Below the pieces are notes generated by a model that made no database searches, was not told the DNA's origin, and saw only the letters and a program-made list of their open reading frames with translations. Positions 50,306 through 63,873 of a stretch of DNA of 64,000 nt are shown in pieces. The stretch is from assembly GCA_028564675.1 (NCBI GenBank), contig JAOVVO010000292.1, positions 30,479 through 94,478 of the forward strand, given 5' to 3'. The translations under genes and the position numbers were made by a program. The DNA is from Onchocerca lupi. Its lineage: Eukaryota > Nematoda > Chromadorea > Rhabditida > Onchocercidae. Each line of letters begins with the position of its first letter. The first letter of the stretch is position 1.

Positions 50306-52683
50306 CGTCGTTCTTGTATCACCTAATACAATAATAATCAATTAGTTATCAAAAGAAATAAATTTACGGGATATTTAATCAATTAGAAGTTTTGAATTTT
50401 TCCTAGAGCTTAATTAAAATTATCATTTATCACTTTATTTGATTAACACTGTTTACTTTGAAGATTAAATTAATTAAGTTATAAGAAAATAAGAATAAAA
50501 AAATTAATAATTATTATTAAATTGTTAAAAAAAACAAAATTAACAATTTTCGTTAATTGGAAAATGGAAAACAAATTGAGAACTATTAATGAATTGCACA
50601 AAAAAAGTCTAATTAATTAATTGATTGTTTCGAAATGGAAATATTTGAATTGGAAAAGCCAATAAATATTGATTTTTGTTTGAAAATTTTTTACCGAAGC
50701 AAATTTTGAACAAATTATCATAATAAACATTTAAATTTCACGAATATTATTTTAAAAAAAAAAAAAATCTGTCAATATATATTATTTATTATATTCAAGT
50801 TCTTATATTATGCAGTAATTATGTTCGGAATATTTAAATTAATTATACTGATTTCCGGAATTTCTTATTCATGGAAATTGGAAAATGATAAACATTTTAT
50901 TGTTGCAATTATTTATGATTACTTGTCCAATAATGGTATTATTTTTTGTTTTCTTTCAAATTGATTACTTGTATGAATTCAATGTAATTTCAATTTTTAA
51001 ATTTTTCAAATTCATTTTTTATTCAAATTTTCAATTAACTTTCTTCCTATTTGAATAAGATGATTATCTTTTAAGGCAAAAATTCATAAATGTTTTCCCA
51101 TTTTATTAGTTTTGGTTTAAATAAAACCATTACATTAAAAGAAAAAAATTTAAAGCAATTTTTTTTTTAAATTTAAGTTCAAAAAAAAAATTGAAATTAA
51201 TAATAAAATGTAAAAAGTACATGATATTTTAAAAGATCATTTTAATTCAACTAAGAAAATTAGTTTTCAAATACTTTGCATTAAATTTTTAGCAAAAACA
51301 AAAAATTTTTTTGAAAAATCCTAAAATTAAACTTACATTAAAGTGTTTACATGTTGTTGTGAGCAAGTTATTAATTTCACGAAATTATTAACCAAGAAAA
51401 AAAATGAAAAAAAAATGTAAAGTTAGATAGTAATTTAGAAAAATGTAAATTAAATTCTTCCAAATGATGAATTCTTTTCAAATTTGTCAAGATCAATATC
51501 AATTAAATTAAGCTTGATTTGTCATTTTTTGACCATAAACAAGGCGGAATTAGTAATTAGAAAATATCAATTAAAGTAAGCTTGATTTGATCATTTGATT
51601 ATTTCGAAAGAAGAATTATTAATTAGAAATATCATCAAATTCATATATTTTATGGTAATCTAAAAATGCTTGATAATAAAAAAAAAAAAAAAAGAAAAGA
51701 AAAATATTGATAATAACAATGATAAATGATTATTGATTGAATAATGAAATGTAAAATTGAAAAATGAAAATTCGAAATTAGTTTTAAAAAACAAGAAAAA
51801 AATTTAAAAAAAAAAAGAAAAAAAATAACAAAACGAACTTTTTTTCCCATTCCATTGTTACACCGAAATTTTCGAAACATTTTAAAGTCCTAATTTTTTG
51901 ACAGTTTATTGTTTAAAAAAAAAAAATTAGTTTTTAAAAATGAAAGAACTATTGTTTGTCAAATTTCTTAGAACAACATTAGGAAAATCAATTTTTGAAA
52001 AGAAAAAAAATTATGATTCACTGAAATTAGTAATTTTTTTTCTTTTTTTTATTTATTGCAATTAATTTGCAAATTTTAATTTCTGCTAATTGAAATGTTT
52101 CACATAAAACTAAAATTTTATTAGTTCTCGTAAATTTGTAAGTTTTAAACACCAAAGAACATTAATTTTTAAATTCAAAATAATAATGAAAGTAAAATCA
52201 AAATTTCAGTGAATTTCTAGTTTTGCATTAAGAAATTTGATTTTTGAAAATTCACATAATTCATGAAAATTGTTAGTTTTTCAAAAACACATTTCATTAA
52301 TTGTATTTGATGAATTTATAAATTTGAATTTTAATAAAAACAAATGTTTTTAGGATAAAATAATTTTATTACATATATATATCTATTCTTTTTCAATAAT
52401 AAATTATGCATTCGTAGAGATTCAAAAAAAAAAAAAAAAAATTAATTAAACTAATTAGTTTTTCTCATTATTTGTCATCATCTTCAGGGGATAAACAGAG
52501 AAGAGAAAATATTTTCAATTTTCATATTACTCTCAATCTATCTTTTTAATCAATAATATAAATTTGGTAAAAATAGGGATAAAAAAAAAGAAATAAATAA
52601 ATCCAGTTTAGTTTACACATTTTAATTATTTAAGTCAAATAAATTAATTATTTTTTCAGTTTTGTTTGTTTTTTTATTCCTTC

Positions 52684-52990
52684 AATTTATCGATTAATCG
52701 GTTTGATAAAAATTTTAAATTTAAATTTATACTAGTCCATATTTAAGATCAAAATTTAATGGTCAATCATGTTTCATCATTTTGCTTAATTTATTGACTG
52801 ATCAGATTTTTTAATCAAATTTTAAATTTTAATTTAGCTATCCTATTTTTATAATGAAGCATACTAATTGAAATTATGTAATCAAAATTTATAGATTGTT
52901 TCGTACTGAAACATTTTGTTCAATTTATCGATTGATTGGCTTGGTCAAATTTTAAATTTTAATTTATAATAACGCGAATTTTTGATCGAA
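52684..52990. repeat. Three degenerate tandem units (~100-135 bp)
   Basis: Units near 52684, 52785 and 52920 each contain AATTTATYGAYTGATYRG followed by TTTGATMAAATTTTAAATTT and TAATTTA. Non-coding. Confidence 0.5.
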
Positions 52991-53654
52991 ATTTATTAAT
53001 TAGTATGTAGCGAATTTTTGTTATAATTTTTGGATATACTACTTTATGATTGGAATTTGAACACTTTTTATGGTCTTGTTACTTTAGGGATAATTTTCAT
53101 GGCCAAGAAATGTTTTGTGAAAATATGAAAGAGAAGGACAAAACAAGAAGTTGGCCAAGAGATGAGAGGTCAATAAAGGTTAAAAAATCGAGAAATATTG
53201 GGATGATCAAATAGGTTGACCTAATAGTTAAAGGTTAAAGTTAAAAAGTAGCAAAAAAAAAAAGAAAAAAATTACTTCTCAATTTTGTATAACTACATAT
53301 TATTTACGAAAATTTAAAATTATTATTAAAAAAAGTTTTCAAAGTATCATTGAAATAAAATTTCTTTCATTCCTTTTTTTTTGCATTTTAAAATTATCAT
53401 TTTATGTTTCCAATATTTTTAAATTTATCATTTCATGTCATTTCCAATACTTTAAAATTATCGTATCATATTATTTTCAGTATTCCAAAATTTTCATTTC
53501 ATATTATTTTTTCCAATATTTTAATTTCCTTTTTATGTTTTTGTTTATCATCCTTTCATATTTATTTATAATATTTTGAGATTATTATTTCATATTATTG
53601 TTGAAATTTTACATATCATTAGTCTATTATAATCTAAATGTAATATATTGAAAT

Positions 53655-53970
53655 TCATTTCTTTTATATTTCATATTTGCTATTACTAATTAATCAATGA
53701 ATTGCTCATTTAATTAACCCTTTGATCAATCAATGAATCAATCAGTTCATCAACTAATCCAAAAAAAGAAATATTTTCTGATTGCTTAGAAAAAAAACAA
53801 AAATTTTATGATTTAATCAAAAAATGTTTTTTTTTCTTTTTGCTGTTCATGGATCAATTAATCGACTGATTGATTGAATCAATTGATCGACTGACCAATT
53901 CATTGATTAATTAGAAGGGTTAATTAAATGAGTATAACACTGATTGATTAGCAATATCAAATGTAAAATG
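53655..53970. mobile_element. Large imperfect fold-back element (~315 bp)
   Basis: The left arm (about 53674-53744) includes TTAATCAATGAATTG, TCATTTAATTAACCCTT and GAATCAATCAG. The right arm (about 53864-53968) contains their complements CTGATTGATTG, CAATTCATTGATTAATTAG and AAGGGTTAATTAAATGA, with the order of the two central blocks exchanged. Loop of about 120 bases. No coding capacity. Reminiscent of a MITE or fold-back transposon remnant. Confidence 0.45.
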
Positions 53971-54328
53971 GAAGACAAAAAAATTAAAAAAATAGCAGTC
54001 AATTAATTAATTAATTAGAGATCAATCAACATTTTCGTGTCAACCAGCAAAACTAGTACTATATTAATTAATTAAATAATTAGCATTACTATCTTTTTTT
54101 ATTTAATGTATGCACAAAAATCATCTTTCAAATTGCATCATTCTCGAATTCATTTAGATAATTATCAGTTAGGAAATATCGATTAGGAAAATCGTAAAAT
54201 AATTTTGCATGCATGCAAATTATGCATGCAAATTTTGCAATATGCCTTCCTATCTTTCCAATAATTAATCCCTCAATTTTCATAATTTAGTATACAAATT
54301 AGGCATTTCCGTTTCTCTTAGACTACTT

Positions 54329-54710
54329 AAAATATGCCTAATATTAAGATCGATAGATGGAGTTTATAAGAAAATAGGCCTAAACCTAGGTCTACGCCTA
54401 GGCCTAGTAACAGATCAAAGTTCGATGATAATAGATGGATGAATAGACATTTGTTTAGACAATAAAGTGTCAAAAATCAGTCAAATATTTAAATTCAAAC
54501 AAATCAAACAAATTTATATATGCTAAAAAGGTCTATAATATTAAGATCGATAGATTGATTATAAGAAATAGGTCCAAGCCTAGGCCTAGGCCTAAGCCTA
54601 AGAGCAGATTAAAGTTCGATCATGATGAATAGATAAACAAGCATTTGCCTAAGTAAACAAAAATGTCAAAAGTGGACAAATATTTGAATTCAAACAAATC
54701 AATATGTATA
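54329..54710. repeat. ~205-bp tandem duplication with telomere-like GCCTAA repeats
   Basis: Copy 1 (54329-54520) and copy 2 (54533-54710) share ATATTAAGATCGATAGAT, TATAAGAAA, the GCCTAG/GCCTAA cluster, CAGATYAAAGTTCGAT, and AATTCAAACAAATCAA. The cluster (54375-54407 and 54568-54602) consists of GCCTAR hexamers including GCCTAAGCCTAAG. This is the complement of the nematode telomere unit TTAGGC. Confidence 0.7.
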
Positions 54711-57700
54711 TATATATATATGTATAGATAGTAAAAAATAAAAATTAACTGTCAATCTTAACAATTTTTCAATTCCAAACTTTTTAATTTTCTACAAATA
54801 AATAAATGATTATACCTAAAAATTTTTAGTAAAAAGGCCTATTTATCATGAATAAAAGGGCAATTGAACTTTTTTTTGACCTTTTTTCTTATTTATTTTT
54901 ACATTCTTTCTTTTTTTTTTTTTTTTTTGTTCGTTTATTTTTGTTTTTCTTTCTTTCTTCTTTCTTTTGGCTAATCTAAACTAAAAACTAAGCTAACAAA
55001 ATGAAATGAACAAAAAAAAAAAAAAAAAGGAAAAATTCGAAATGAAATCAGAAAAAAAAACAATTAAAATTAATGTTGATGATATTTTAAACTTTCATTG
55101 ACGTCAATGAATATTTTCGTACTTTCGTTTTTTTTTCGTTTTTTTTTTTTTTGCTGAGAATTAAATGATCAAAAATTCGATTATTCAATTTCTTTTTTTT
55201 TTTTTTTTTCTGAGAGTTAGAAAAAATGTTGAAAAGGAACGATAACAAAGATTTTTACGATTAAAATATATGACAAATCTTATTATCGTAATAATCAATT
55301 ATCATATCATTTTCTGATTTAAAAAAAAAAAGTCAATAACATTTTTGAATTGATTTTTAAAAAAAATCATTAATTTTACACTAAAAATGTTATAAACTTC
55401 CAAAAGTAAAAAGATTTAATTTTTTGTTTTTTGTTTTTGTTTGACTAAAATTGTCATTTTACATAAATTTTCTCGTCCCAAAATTCATTCGAAAAATTTG
55501 TTCGATAATTGGCTTTTTTTTTTTAAATTCTTTAATTTTAAAAATTACTTGAAACTAATTCATTTGTAATTAGCAATAATTGCTAAATGATAATTCATCC
55601 ATTTTAATTAATTTAATATCTTCTTCCATTCTTTCATAAATTCAATCAATTTTTTTGAAAATTTTTTGATAAACAAAATAAATTGCCACAATTTTTTTTT
55701 TTTTTTTTTGAGATTTTCAAAATAAAATTTAAAAAATATTTAAAAAAAATTTTCTTAAAATTAACTTCTCCCTTAATAATATAATAATTTGAAATTTATA
55801 ATTTAAGAAAAAAATTATCTTTTCATCAGAATTATCACTTTTTTTTCTTTCTTATCATTCTTCTCTTCTTTCTTTTCTCTTTCTCTTTTTATTTTTTTCT
55901 TCATGCTTACTTTATTTTACTAACACTTAATTTTAAAAGTATTAATTAATGAAATAAAAGAAGAAAATAATATAATAACAGTTTAGATTTGCCTAGAAAT
56001 TTCCAATAAAATTTTGGAAAAATTGTTTGTTTTTCCAATTCTTTCTTCTTTTCTTTTTCTCTTCTTTCTTCTCTCTCTCTCCCTTTGTCCTTTTTCTCTC
56101 GCTTTACTTTTTACTTCCAATTTCCAAATTTTTTTTTGTTTAGAATAAATGAAAATGATAAAATGATTATTATTGATAAAAAAAAATTTATTCATTCTTT
56201 CAACTTTTTTTTTGAAATATAAAAAAGGAAAAACGAAAAAATGATTGGCTAAAATTATTTGATAATCGTTTTTTGAATTCAATAAATTTCATCATTTCTT
56301 AATGAAAAATTTCATCAATTTTTTTTTCCAAAAATTTTTTAATTTAAATTAAAAATAAAAAATACGAAATAAATTCTTATCAATCTCTTTTTTTTTTGCA
56401 AAATACGTAAAATTTCAAAATACTAAAATAAAATCTCCTATTTTGAACAAAAAAAAAAAAAAAATTGATATTTCATTTTGAATTATATATTATTTGTATC
56501 CACGTATTCGTACGTATGTTATGCATACGTACGTGTAAGTGTGTGTCTGCATGTTAATGTTTATGAATACTTATATATAATTTAAATTGGCAAAAAAAAA
56601 AGAAATGAAAAGTAAATTTTTTTTAACAAAATATACACAAATCCTTTCTATGACATTACTGCTTCAGTAATTTTGGACTAGATAAATATATTTGTACTTT
56701 TCCGTATTCGTGCGTGTGCGTACGTGTACGTGCGTTACGTTGCGTGTGCATTCTACATATTTGTGAATGTGTAATTGTTTTGCGCTTGTGAATATGCGTA
56801 TATTTGCTCAATAGTTTAATTTAATTTTATATTCATTGAACAAAAAACTTTTCCTATCTCCAATAAGGCTATTCTTGTTATCAAAATTATTGATTAAATT
56901 TTATCATTCTTATCAAATAAATGTTATCCAAAGATTTGTTGCTTTTAAGGAAAATAATTTTAACAATGATCAATGTTGATCAATATTGATGATGATTTAA
57001 CAAAGATCATTCATATCATCGAGATTCAATACTCTTTGTCAATCATCGAACTGTATAATGAAATCCGATGAACTATTTATCTATTTATCATATCATCCCG
57101 CAATTGGATCCAATTGATTGCTTTCTTGCTATCCTAAGATCTATTTTTGACTTAATTAATTAGACTTAATTACACTTAATTATGAAAATATGATAGGCGA
57201 GTATTTCGTTAAAGTAAGCAAAAAAAAAAATAGAAAAGTTAAAAAAAACAAAAAAAGAGTGTAATTAGTAACAATAAAGAAAAAAGATAAATTATATTTT
57301 TGTTTATTCATCACATCATATTGTTATCATTACTTTCATTTGAATATTTTAAGATGAAGAGATTTCAGATTTCAGTTTCAATTTTTGTTTTTTTTTTTTA
57401 ATTTTTAGACTTCAATTTCAATTTTTGACACAACTTTTCCTTGGAAATGAATCATTTTACTCAAAAAACAAGAAAAAAAAAGATTCTATTCTTTCATCTA
57501 TGAAAACAATTAAAGAACTAGAAATATTTTTTTACAAATTTCCATTTAAATTTTTATTTTTTTTTTTTTGCTTTTTTTTCAATTTTTTTTTTATTAATTA
57601 CTTCATTTGTTTCAAATTTTGTCGTAAAAATTGCTGGAAAAATTATTGCTTCTTTTAATTACTTTACTTATTTTCCATTATTTCACTGTTTTAAAAATTC

Positions 57701-58276
57701 AATTACCAATTTATTTGTTTCAAATTTCAAATTTTCTATAAAAATTATTTGAAAAATTTTTTCGCGACAAAATTTTGTTTATTTTTAATTTTTTCGTAAA
57801 TAAAAAAATTGGAATTTTTTCTCTCGTTTTTTTTTTTCTTCATTTCAAACTTTTTAAAATGAAATTTTAAAGGCAGAATGGGCGAAGGTGGAGAAAAGGA
57901 AAAAGAAAAGAAGAAAGAAATCATTTTTTCGAGAAAATTAGAACAAAAAAATATTTTCCCGTGAAAATAGCAAAGGCGAGGAAAAATTAAATTTTTCGCA
58001 ATTTTCATTTCATCAATTTTTTTTACAATGCAAAACAACTGACGCTTTCTCTTCGTGCTTTTTAAATGATCACATTTTAATAACAAAAAAGAAGAAAAAA
58101 GAAAAAATTTAAAAATAAAAATAATTTTTCTTTTCTTTTTTCCCAGTTTTTTCAATTCTTAAATACACTCAATAATAATGAAAGTAAAAGGTGGAAAGAA
58201 ATTTTTTTTGCAATTTTTATAAATTATTCATTTTCAAAAAAAAAAAGTTTCTTCTGAAAAAAGGAAGAGTAAATTA
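54711..58276. other. AT-rich non-coding tract
   Basis: Long T and A homopolymers dominate. Two alternating purine-pyrimidine segments rich in CGTACG/GTGTGC (about 56503-56555 and 56704-56752) stand out. Open frames here (e.g. 55983-56282, 57425-57658, 57745-58155) are built from poly-Lys or poly-Phe homopolymers and are not supported. Confidence 0.5.
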
Positions 58277-58383
<107 letters not shown>

Positions 58384-61300
58384 TTTGAAATATTTATTTT
58401 TTTATTACTTTTTCAATTTTGTAATTTTTTTTTTCAATCTTTTCTAATAAATTATTTAAGTTGATTATTTTGTAAAGAAAATTTGATGTAAATAATTTAA
58501 TTAGAGATATGTTGATGAAGTGAAATAAATCTTCACAAAGTTGTTAAAATGACCAATTAATTTTATTTTCAAAGAATTTTTTCGAAAAAAAAAGAAAAAA
58601 AGGAAAAAAAATAAAAAACAAAATGAAACAAATGTTTTATTTGTAATATAATGTGATAATGTGGAATTCGTATGTATTTGAATTATTTGTTTTTCTCCAA
58701 TAAAAATTATACAATTATTACTTTTATTTTAAAATATTATCATTTCTGATATGTTCGTTATCATTTCAAGTTAATCATTTCGAATCAATACATTTTAGTC
58801 TTTGAAAGCTATCTTTGCATTAATGTTTCTCCAACCTATTTCAATATTATCATTTATTGATACATTCGTTATCATTTCAAGTTAATCATTTCGAATGAAC
58901 ACATCGTATTTAATACATTTAATCTTTCAAAGTTATCTTTTCATTTAATATTTCTCAACTTTTTTTTAAAAATACACTTATTTCATTCTATTACATTTAT
59001 AATCAATTCAAGTTAATCATTTCAAATGAATACATTGCAATTGCAAAAGTTATCTTTTTATCAATATTTCGCTAATTTTCTCAAAGTTTTCTTTTATCAC
59101 AAATGAAATTTGTTGCGATGACAATTAACATTCTCGAAAGGCAACTTTTTTTTCGCTGCATTTTTTACTTATTTTTTTTCGTTTTTCATTTTTTTATTTA
59201 TCATTTTTGTCAAAAGCGATGGAATATTAAATGGCACTTTTTGTTATCATTGCTGGTAATTGATCATCGCGAAAATCATAACAACAAAACAACTTTCGTT
59301 CGTTTTATTTTCTGTTTTTTCCGTTTTTCTTATCATCATTTCTGTCAGAAGTAATAAAATATTTGATAAAACTTTTCGTTATCATTGCTGTGATCTGTCA
59401 ATTGCTATAAATATCATTTTGAAATGGAAGAGAATTATTTAATTTTTTAATTTAACTATTTCATTGTTTATCTGTTTATCTAAATTTAACTATTTCAATG
59501 CTTACTTCTTTACCTAAATTTAACTATTTCATTGTTTACATCTTTATCCATATTTAACTATTCCGTTCTTTACCTATTCTATCATATATTCTATTTTAAC
59601 TTGTCCATATCTTATCTTTATCAATTAATCATTTTTAGTTGTCCTGATTATTTGCTTTTTTTGGCAAAAAAATTTTACCCCAAAAATGCCCTACAGCTAG
59701 ATTCTCTTTTATTTCTTTTCTTTTTTTTTCTTTAATATACGAAATTTTCCCTTAGGACCACACACATACATACACATACACACACATACATACACATACA
59801 CACACATACACACACATACATACATACACATACACACATACACGCGACATACACGCACATACAGATACATAAAATAGGTGCATCGTAAAAACTTCATATC
59901 ATTGTCATCTATTTGTCAATCCATGCAGTGTCATATTTCTTTACGATTAATTGAAAAATAAGAACTTTTTTTTTTCGGCAAAATTTTTATTTAAACTTCA
60001 CTTTTATTTGCCCACATTTATCATTTATCATTCAAATGATATTGATCTAACTTATGATTAATTTATATTTTAGTAGAATTAATCATTGATTGATCAATTA
60101 TCATAAATTCTAAAATACTTTATTTTTTAATTTTCCAAAAAAAAGATCTCATCTATAATTTTAAATGAACACGATCATTTTTTTCGTATACGGTATTCTT
60201 ACCGTACAACAGTAAGAAAATATGTGTACAGTATTTTTATCGTTTTATAGTGAAAAACGCCGCATACATGCTTTTTTATTAGTCTGACAAAGATATATGC
60301 ATGATTATTTTTACCATTATAATCGATTACTTTTTTCATTACTTTAATAAGTGTCAATTTTTCCCAATTAATATTGAAAGTATAATTAGAATTAAATACA
60401 GTACGGAAATTGATTACAAAAGTTTTTCAGAGAAATGATACGATTTTCTTTTTTTCCAAATTTATAGCATAAAAATTTCATTTTAAATCTCATATTCAGT
60501 ACATTTTTTTTCAGTAATTATCAAAAGAAAAAACTAAATTTATTATGGATTAATCATAATTTTAAATGAAAATTTAAAAAATTAGAAAATTTCACTTTTC
60601 ATAAATATTTGTTTTGCTATGTTAAGATTAGTATCCCAAGATTATATTGATTGCTTAATTCTCCTTCTTTTTTCTTTTTTCTCTTCAATTTATAGTTTTC
60701 AAAGATATTATTTCAAATTTAAATTTTATATTTCGCATATTAAATCTCACAAATTGTTCCCACACTTTAAATATATATGTAATCTTGTTTTGAAAAATTT
60801 GAATTACTGGATAGAAATAATTTATTTTTAATACATCATTAAAAAGATGTGAATTTACATGTACTCATTTAATTATATAAACTTTCATGCTTATTTTGCT
60901 ATCTAAAAATTATCGAATAGTACATATAGTTTAATAATTATTTTGAATTTGCTGAACAATTAATTAATCAATTATCTAATTTCAATTAATCACTTTTCAG
61001 TTAATCTCAACTTTTCATCCTAAATGATTCATAAGTTTAGTTTTCAAATTTTTCGCCTTCACTTATTCAAATGAATAAGAAAATTCATCGAAAATATAAA
61101 TCCATTTTATTTTGTTTTCATTTTTATTTATTCATATACATATTGATAAAGTTTGCGAAAAAAAAAAAATTGGAATTTTTTTTAACTTTTGATCAAATAA
61201 TTTTGCTTCCTTTTTTTGGCATTATAATAAATAATAAATAAAAATGAAAATGAAATAAAATGATATCATTATTATATAATTCAAATTTTGTAAATATTTA

Positions 61301-62124
61301 TTAAATCTATCTTTGTTAAATTTTAATACTGAATTTTTCAAATGAAAAAAAAAAAAAAAAAAAAGGAAGGATAAGAAAAGTGTAAACAACAATTTCATAA
61401 TTATGGATAGTTTTTGCTAATGAAAATTGCAAAATCAAAAATTATCAAAAAGAGGAAATTGGCAAAATATAACGAAGAAAATATTTTATAGTTTAAAGAT
61501 TTGCAGTATTACTAAATTATTTGTATTTATTCAATTTTAATCTTAATATATTTCCATCCTTTTTTCGATATTTTAGCAAATATTCCCTTTCATTTTATTT
61601 GCAGTCGAACTAAATTTGACCTTTAATCATCTAATCTTCCTAGATTGTTATCATTTAAAAGTCGTTCGGTTCGTTCGATCATATCAATCATCATCAACTA
61701 TTTTTCCCTTAGTATATTACCAAAGTATCTCTAATCTTTCTCTCCCAAAAAAAGCAGGAAAAAAGATTGAATGATGAAATATAATATAAGAAATTAAATT
61801 ATAAATTGTTAATTATTATTTTACTTCATTAAATCATATTATTATTATCAATTTATTCGATTATAAATTTAAAATCAGTATGTCAAATGTATTCAAATTC
61901 AATTCAATTATAAATTAAAAGTGATTAGACCAAAAGTGTATTCAAATTCAATTCAGTTATAATTTTAAAATGAATATATCATTCATTTTAATTATGAATT
62001 AAAAATGAATATATGACGTTTTGTTTAAAACTATCCACAATTTACGATAATCAACGATCAACGATATCTCTGATACAATTCTCGATATTGATATCAAGAT
62101 TTAATATCTCTAGTTACAATTTAT

Positions 62125-62156
<32 letters not shown>

Positions 62157-63253
62157 TAGAAAATCATGATATAAACTACAAAATAATTCCTTGAAATTTA
62201 AAAGGTATTAATATAATAAAAAATCTTTTGTGAGAAGTGCATTTTCAACAGTCTTTTATGATATTCCGCGAATGAGCGGGGGAGAAGAACAAAGATGGTG
62301 AAGATGGATGGATGAACGAAAAAATGTTTAAACAGATTTCATTGAATTGAAACAATAGATTTCAGTATGTTGTAAATTGAATGACCTGGAAAAATTTTCG
62401 TCTTTTCATCAATTTAATCCATTTAACTATCACAAGATCAATAATTAAGTTGATATTAATCCATTTTAATTAACAAATTTAAGAAACAAAATTTAATTTT
62501 AATGCTGCAAATAATATTTTGCAATAATAATATTAATAATAATAATACTAATAATCATGAAAACCTATAATAAAAGATTATTTGTTTTATTGTTGATTAA
62601 TTAGTATGATAATAACAATAATAATAATGACAATAAGTTTATGATAATAACAGTAGTAGCAATGATAATAATTGAAAAATGATAATTTGATAATAATAAT
62701 AAGAAGAAAAGAATGATCTTTGCTTTTTATTGAGTATTTTTATTTATATTATATTCCTATATGACATTTATTAATTTTCGTTTATATTTTACATTTTTTT
62801 TTTCAAATATTTGCATTTTTGCGATTAATTGTAGTATTTTCGATAGTGATAATAATTTTAAAGATAATGATGATATGATAATAATTAAAGTAAGGATATT
62901 TGAAAATGAAATGTTCAACTATTGATGATATTCTCATCCATCTTCTTTCATTTTCATTTGAGCATTAGTCATCATTCCATTAACCTGATTAATTAATCAT
63001 TTTTTCATTTTTTACATTCTGATATATTAGTAATTTCTATTCGATCATTTCTATTTGAATTTATTTTTTGCCAAAAATCCTTTCTTACATCGGAATGGAT
63101 TTAAATAAATTAAAAAGTTTACTTGGCAAATCAAGAAAAAAGAATCTAACTTAACAACCTAACGAATCCAACATCGCAGATTAAAGAATCAAGCAATTAA
63201 TGAATCTAACTTAACAAATTATAAAGTTTAATTAGTTTTTTTTTTTTTTGCGT
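58384..63253. other. AT-rich non-coding tract
   Basis: Contains loosely repeated ATTCGTTATCATTTCAAGTTAATCATTTC units (58745-59040, three copies), repeated TTTAACTATTTCATTG units (59450-59570), a CA-type satellite (59759-59870), a poly-A run (62131-62156) and GATAAT/AATAAT-rich DNA (62515-62700). A short GC-rich patch at 62251-62297, after TTTCAACAG, reads FYDIPRMSGGEEQR before a GGTGAAG donor. It may be a microexon but is unconnected. Confidence 0.45.
59759..59870. repeat. (CACATA/CATACA)n satellite
   Basis: About 110 bases of CA, CATA and CACATA units. It produces a spurious Cys/Val/Tyr-rich open frame on the minus strand. Confidence 0.95.
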
Positions 63254-63873
63254 TTTTCATTCTTCTAATCATAAATAATAATAATAAAGAAAGGAAAAAA
63301 TATTACTAAAAGATATGAGACTTTTTTTTGTATAAAATTTACTTATAAAACAAGTTTGATGAATATTGCAGCTAATTTCAAAAACTTGCGAGCCTAATGC
63401 TTCGACATATTTAAAAATTTGAAAAAAAAACGATTGATTGAAAGATTTAAAAGATTTAACAAAAAATATGAAAAATATCAAAGACGAAAAATAGGAAATT
63501 TTTGCCTAATTTATCAAAAAAAAAAAAAAGAAAAAGAATTCTTGTGCAATTAGATAAAACTAATATTACACGTTAAAATGAATGCTTCTGGATTTTTTCA
63601 AAATTTTTTAAATCAAAAATTTTACAATTCCACTTGTCATATATTAACTAATAAATATATTAAAGCTAATTAAAATGATGCGAAATAAAAAAAGTCAAAT
63701 CGGTATATACGTCTATTTTTCGCATAATTATTTTGTATACTAACAAATATCACAAATTGATAAAATCAATTCGATTGTAATATTTGAAGATTTTAAGCTA
63801 TTTGTAATAGATAAATGTTGAATAATTTGAAATGTTAACAAGTTAAATTTGAATTACAAAAAAAAATTTACGC
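63254..63873. other. Spacer with a weak exon candidate
   Basis: On the minus strand, about 63425..63344, FKYVEALGSQVFEISCNIHQ then TCFI precedes a GTAAATTTT donor. Composition is coding-like, but the 5' side is a T-tract without a clear AG acceptor. The rest is AT-rich. Confidence 0.3.

Larger units (their letters stand above)
49184..53654. other. AT-rich non-coding tract
   Basis: No confident exon. Includes a T-tract (49239-49261), DR1-like sites in a duplicated segment (49983-50305), degenerate tandem units (52684-52990), and an open segment after TTTAG at about 53088-53208. That segment reads DNFHGQEMFCENMKEKDKTR then SWPRDERSIK before a possible GTTAAA donor; it is too isolated to call. 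Confidence 0.45.

Noticed and set aside
57745..58155. 136-codon minus-strand Lys/Phe-rich ORF
   Set aside because: Built from A/T homopolymers; no domain, start context or splice support.
59709..59897. Minus-strand Cys/Val/Tyr-rich ORF
   Set aside because: Translation of the CA/CATA satellite.
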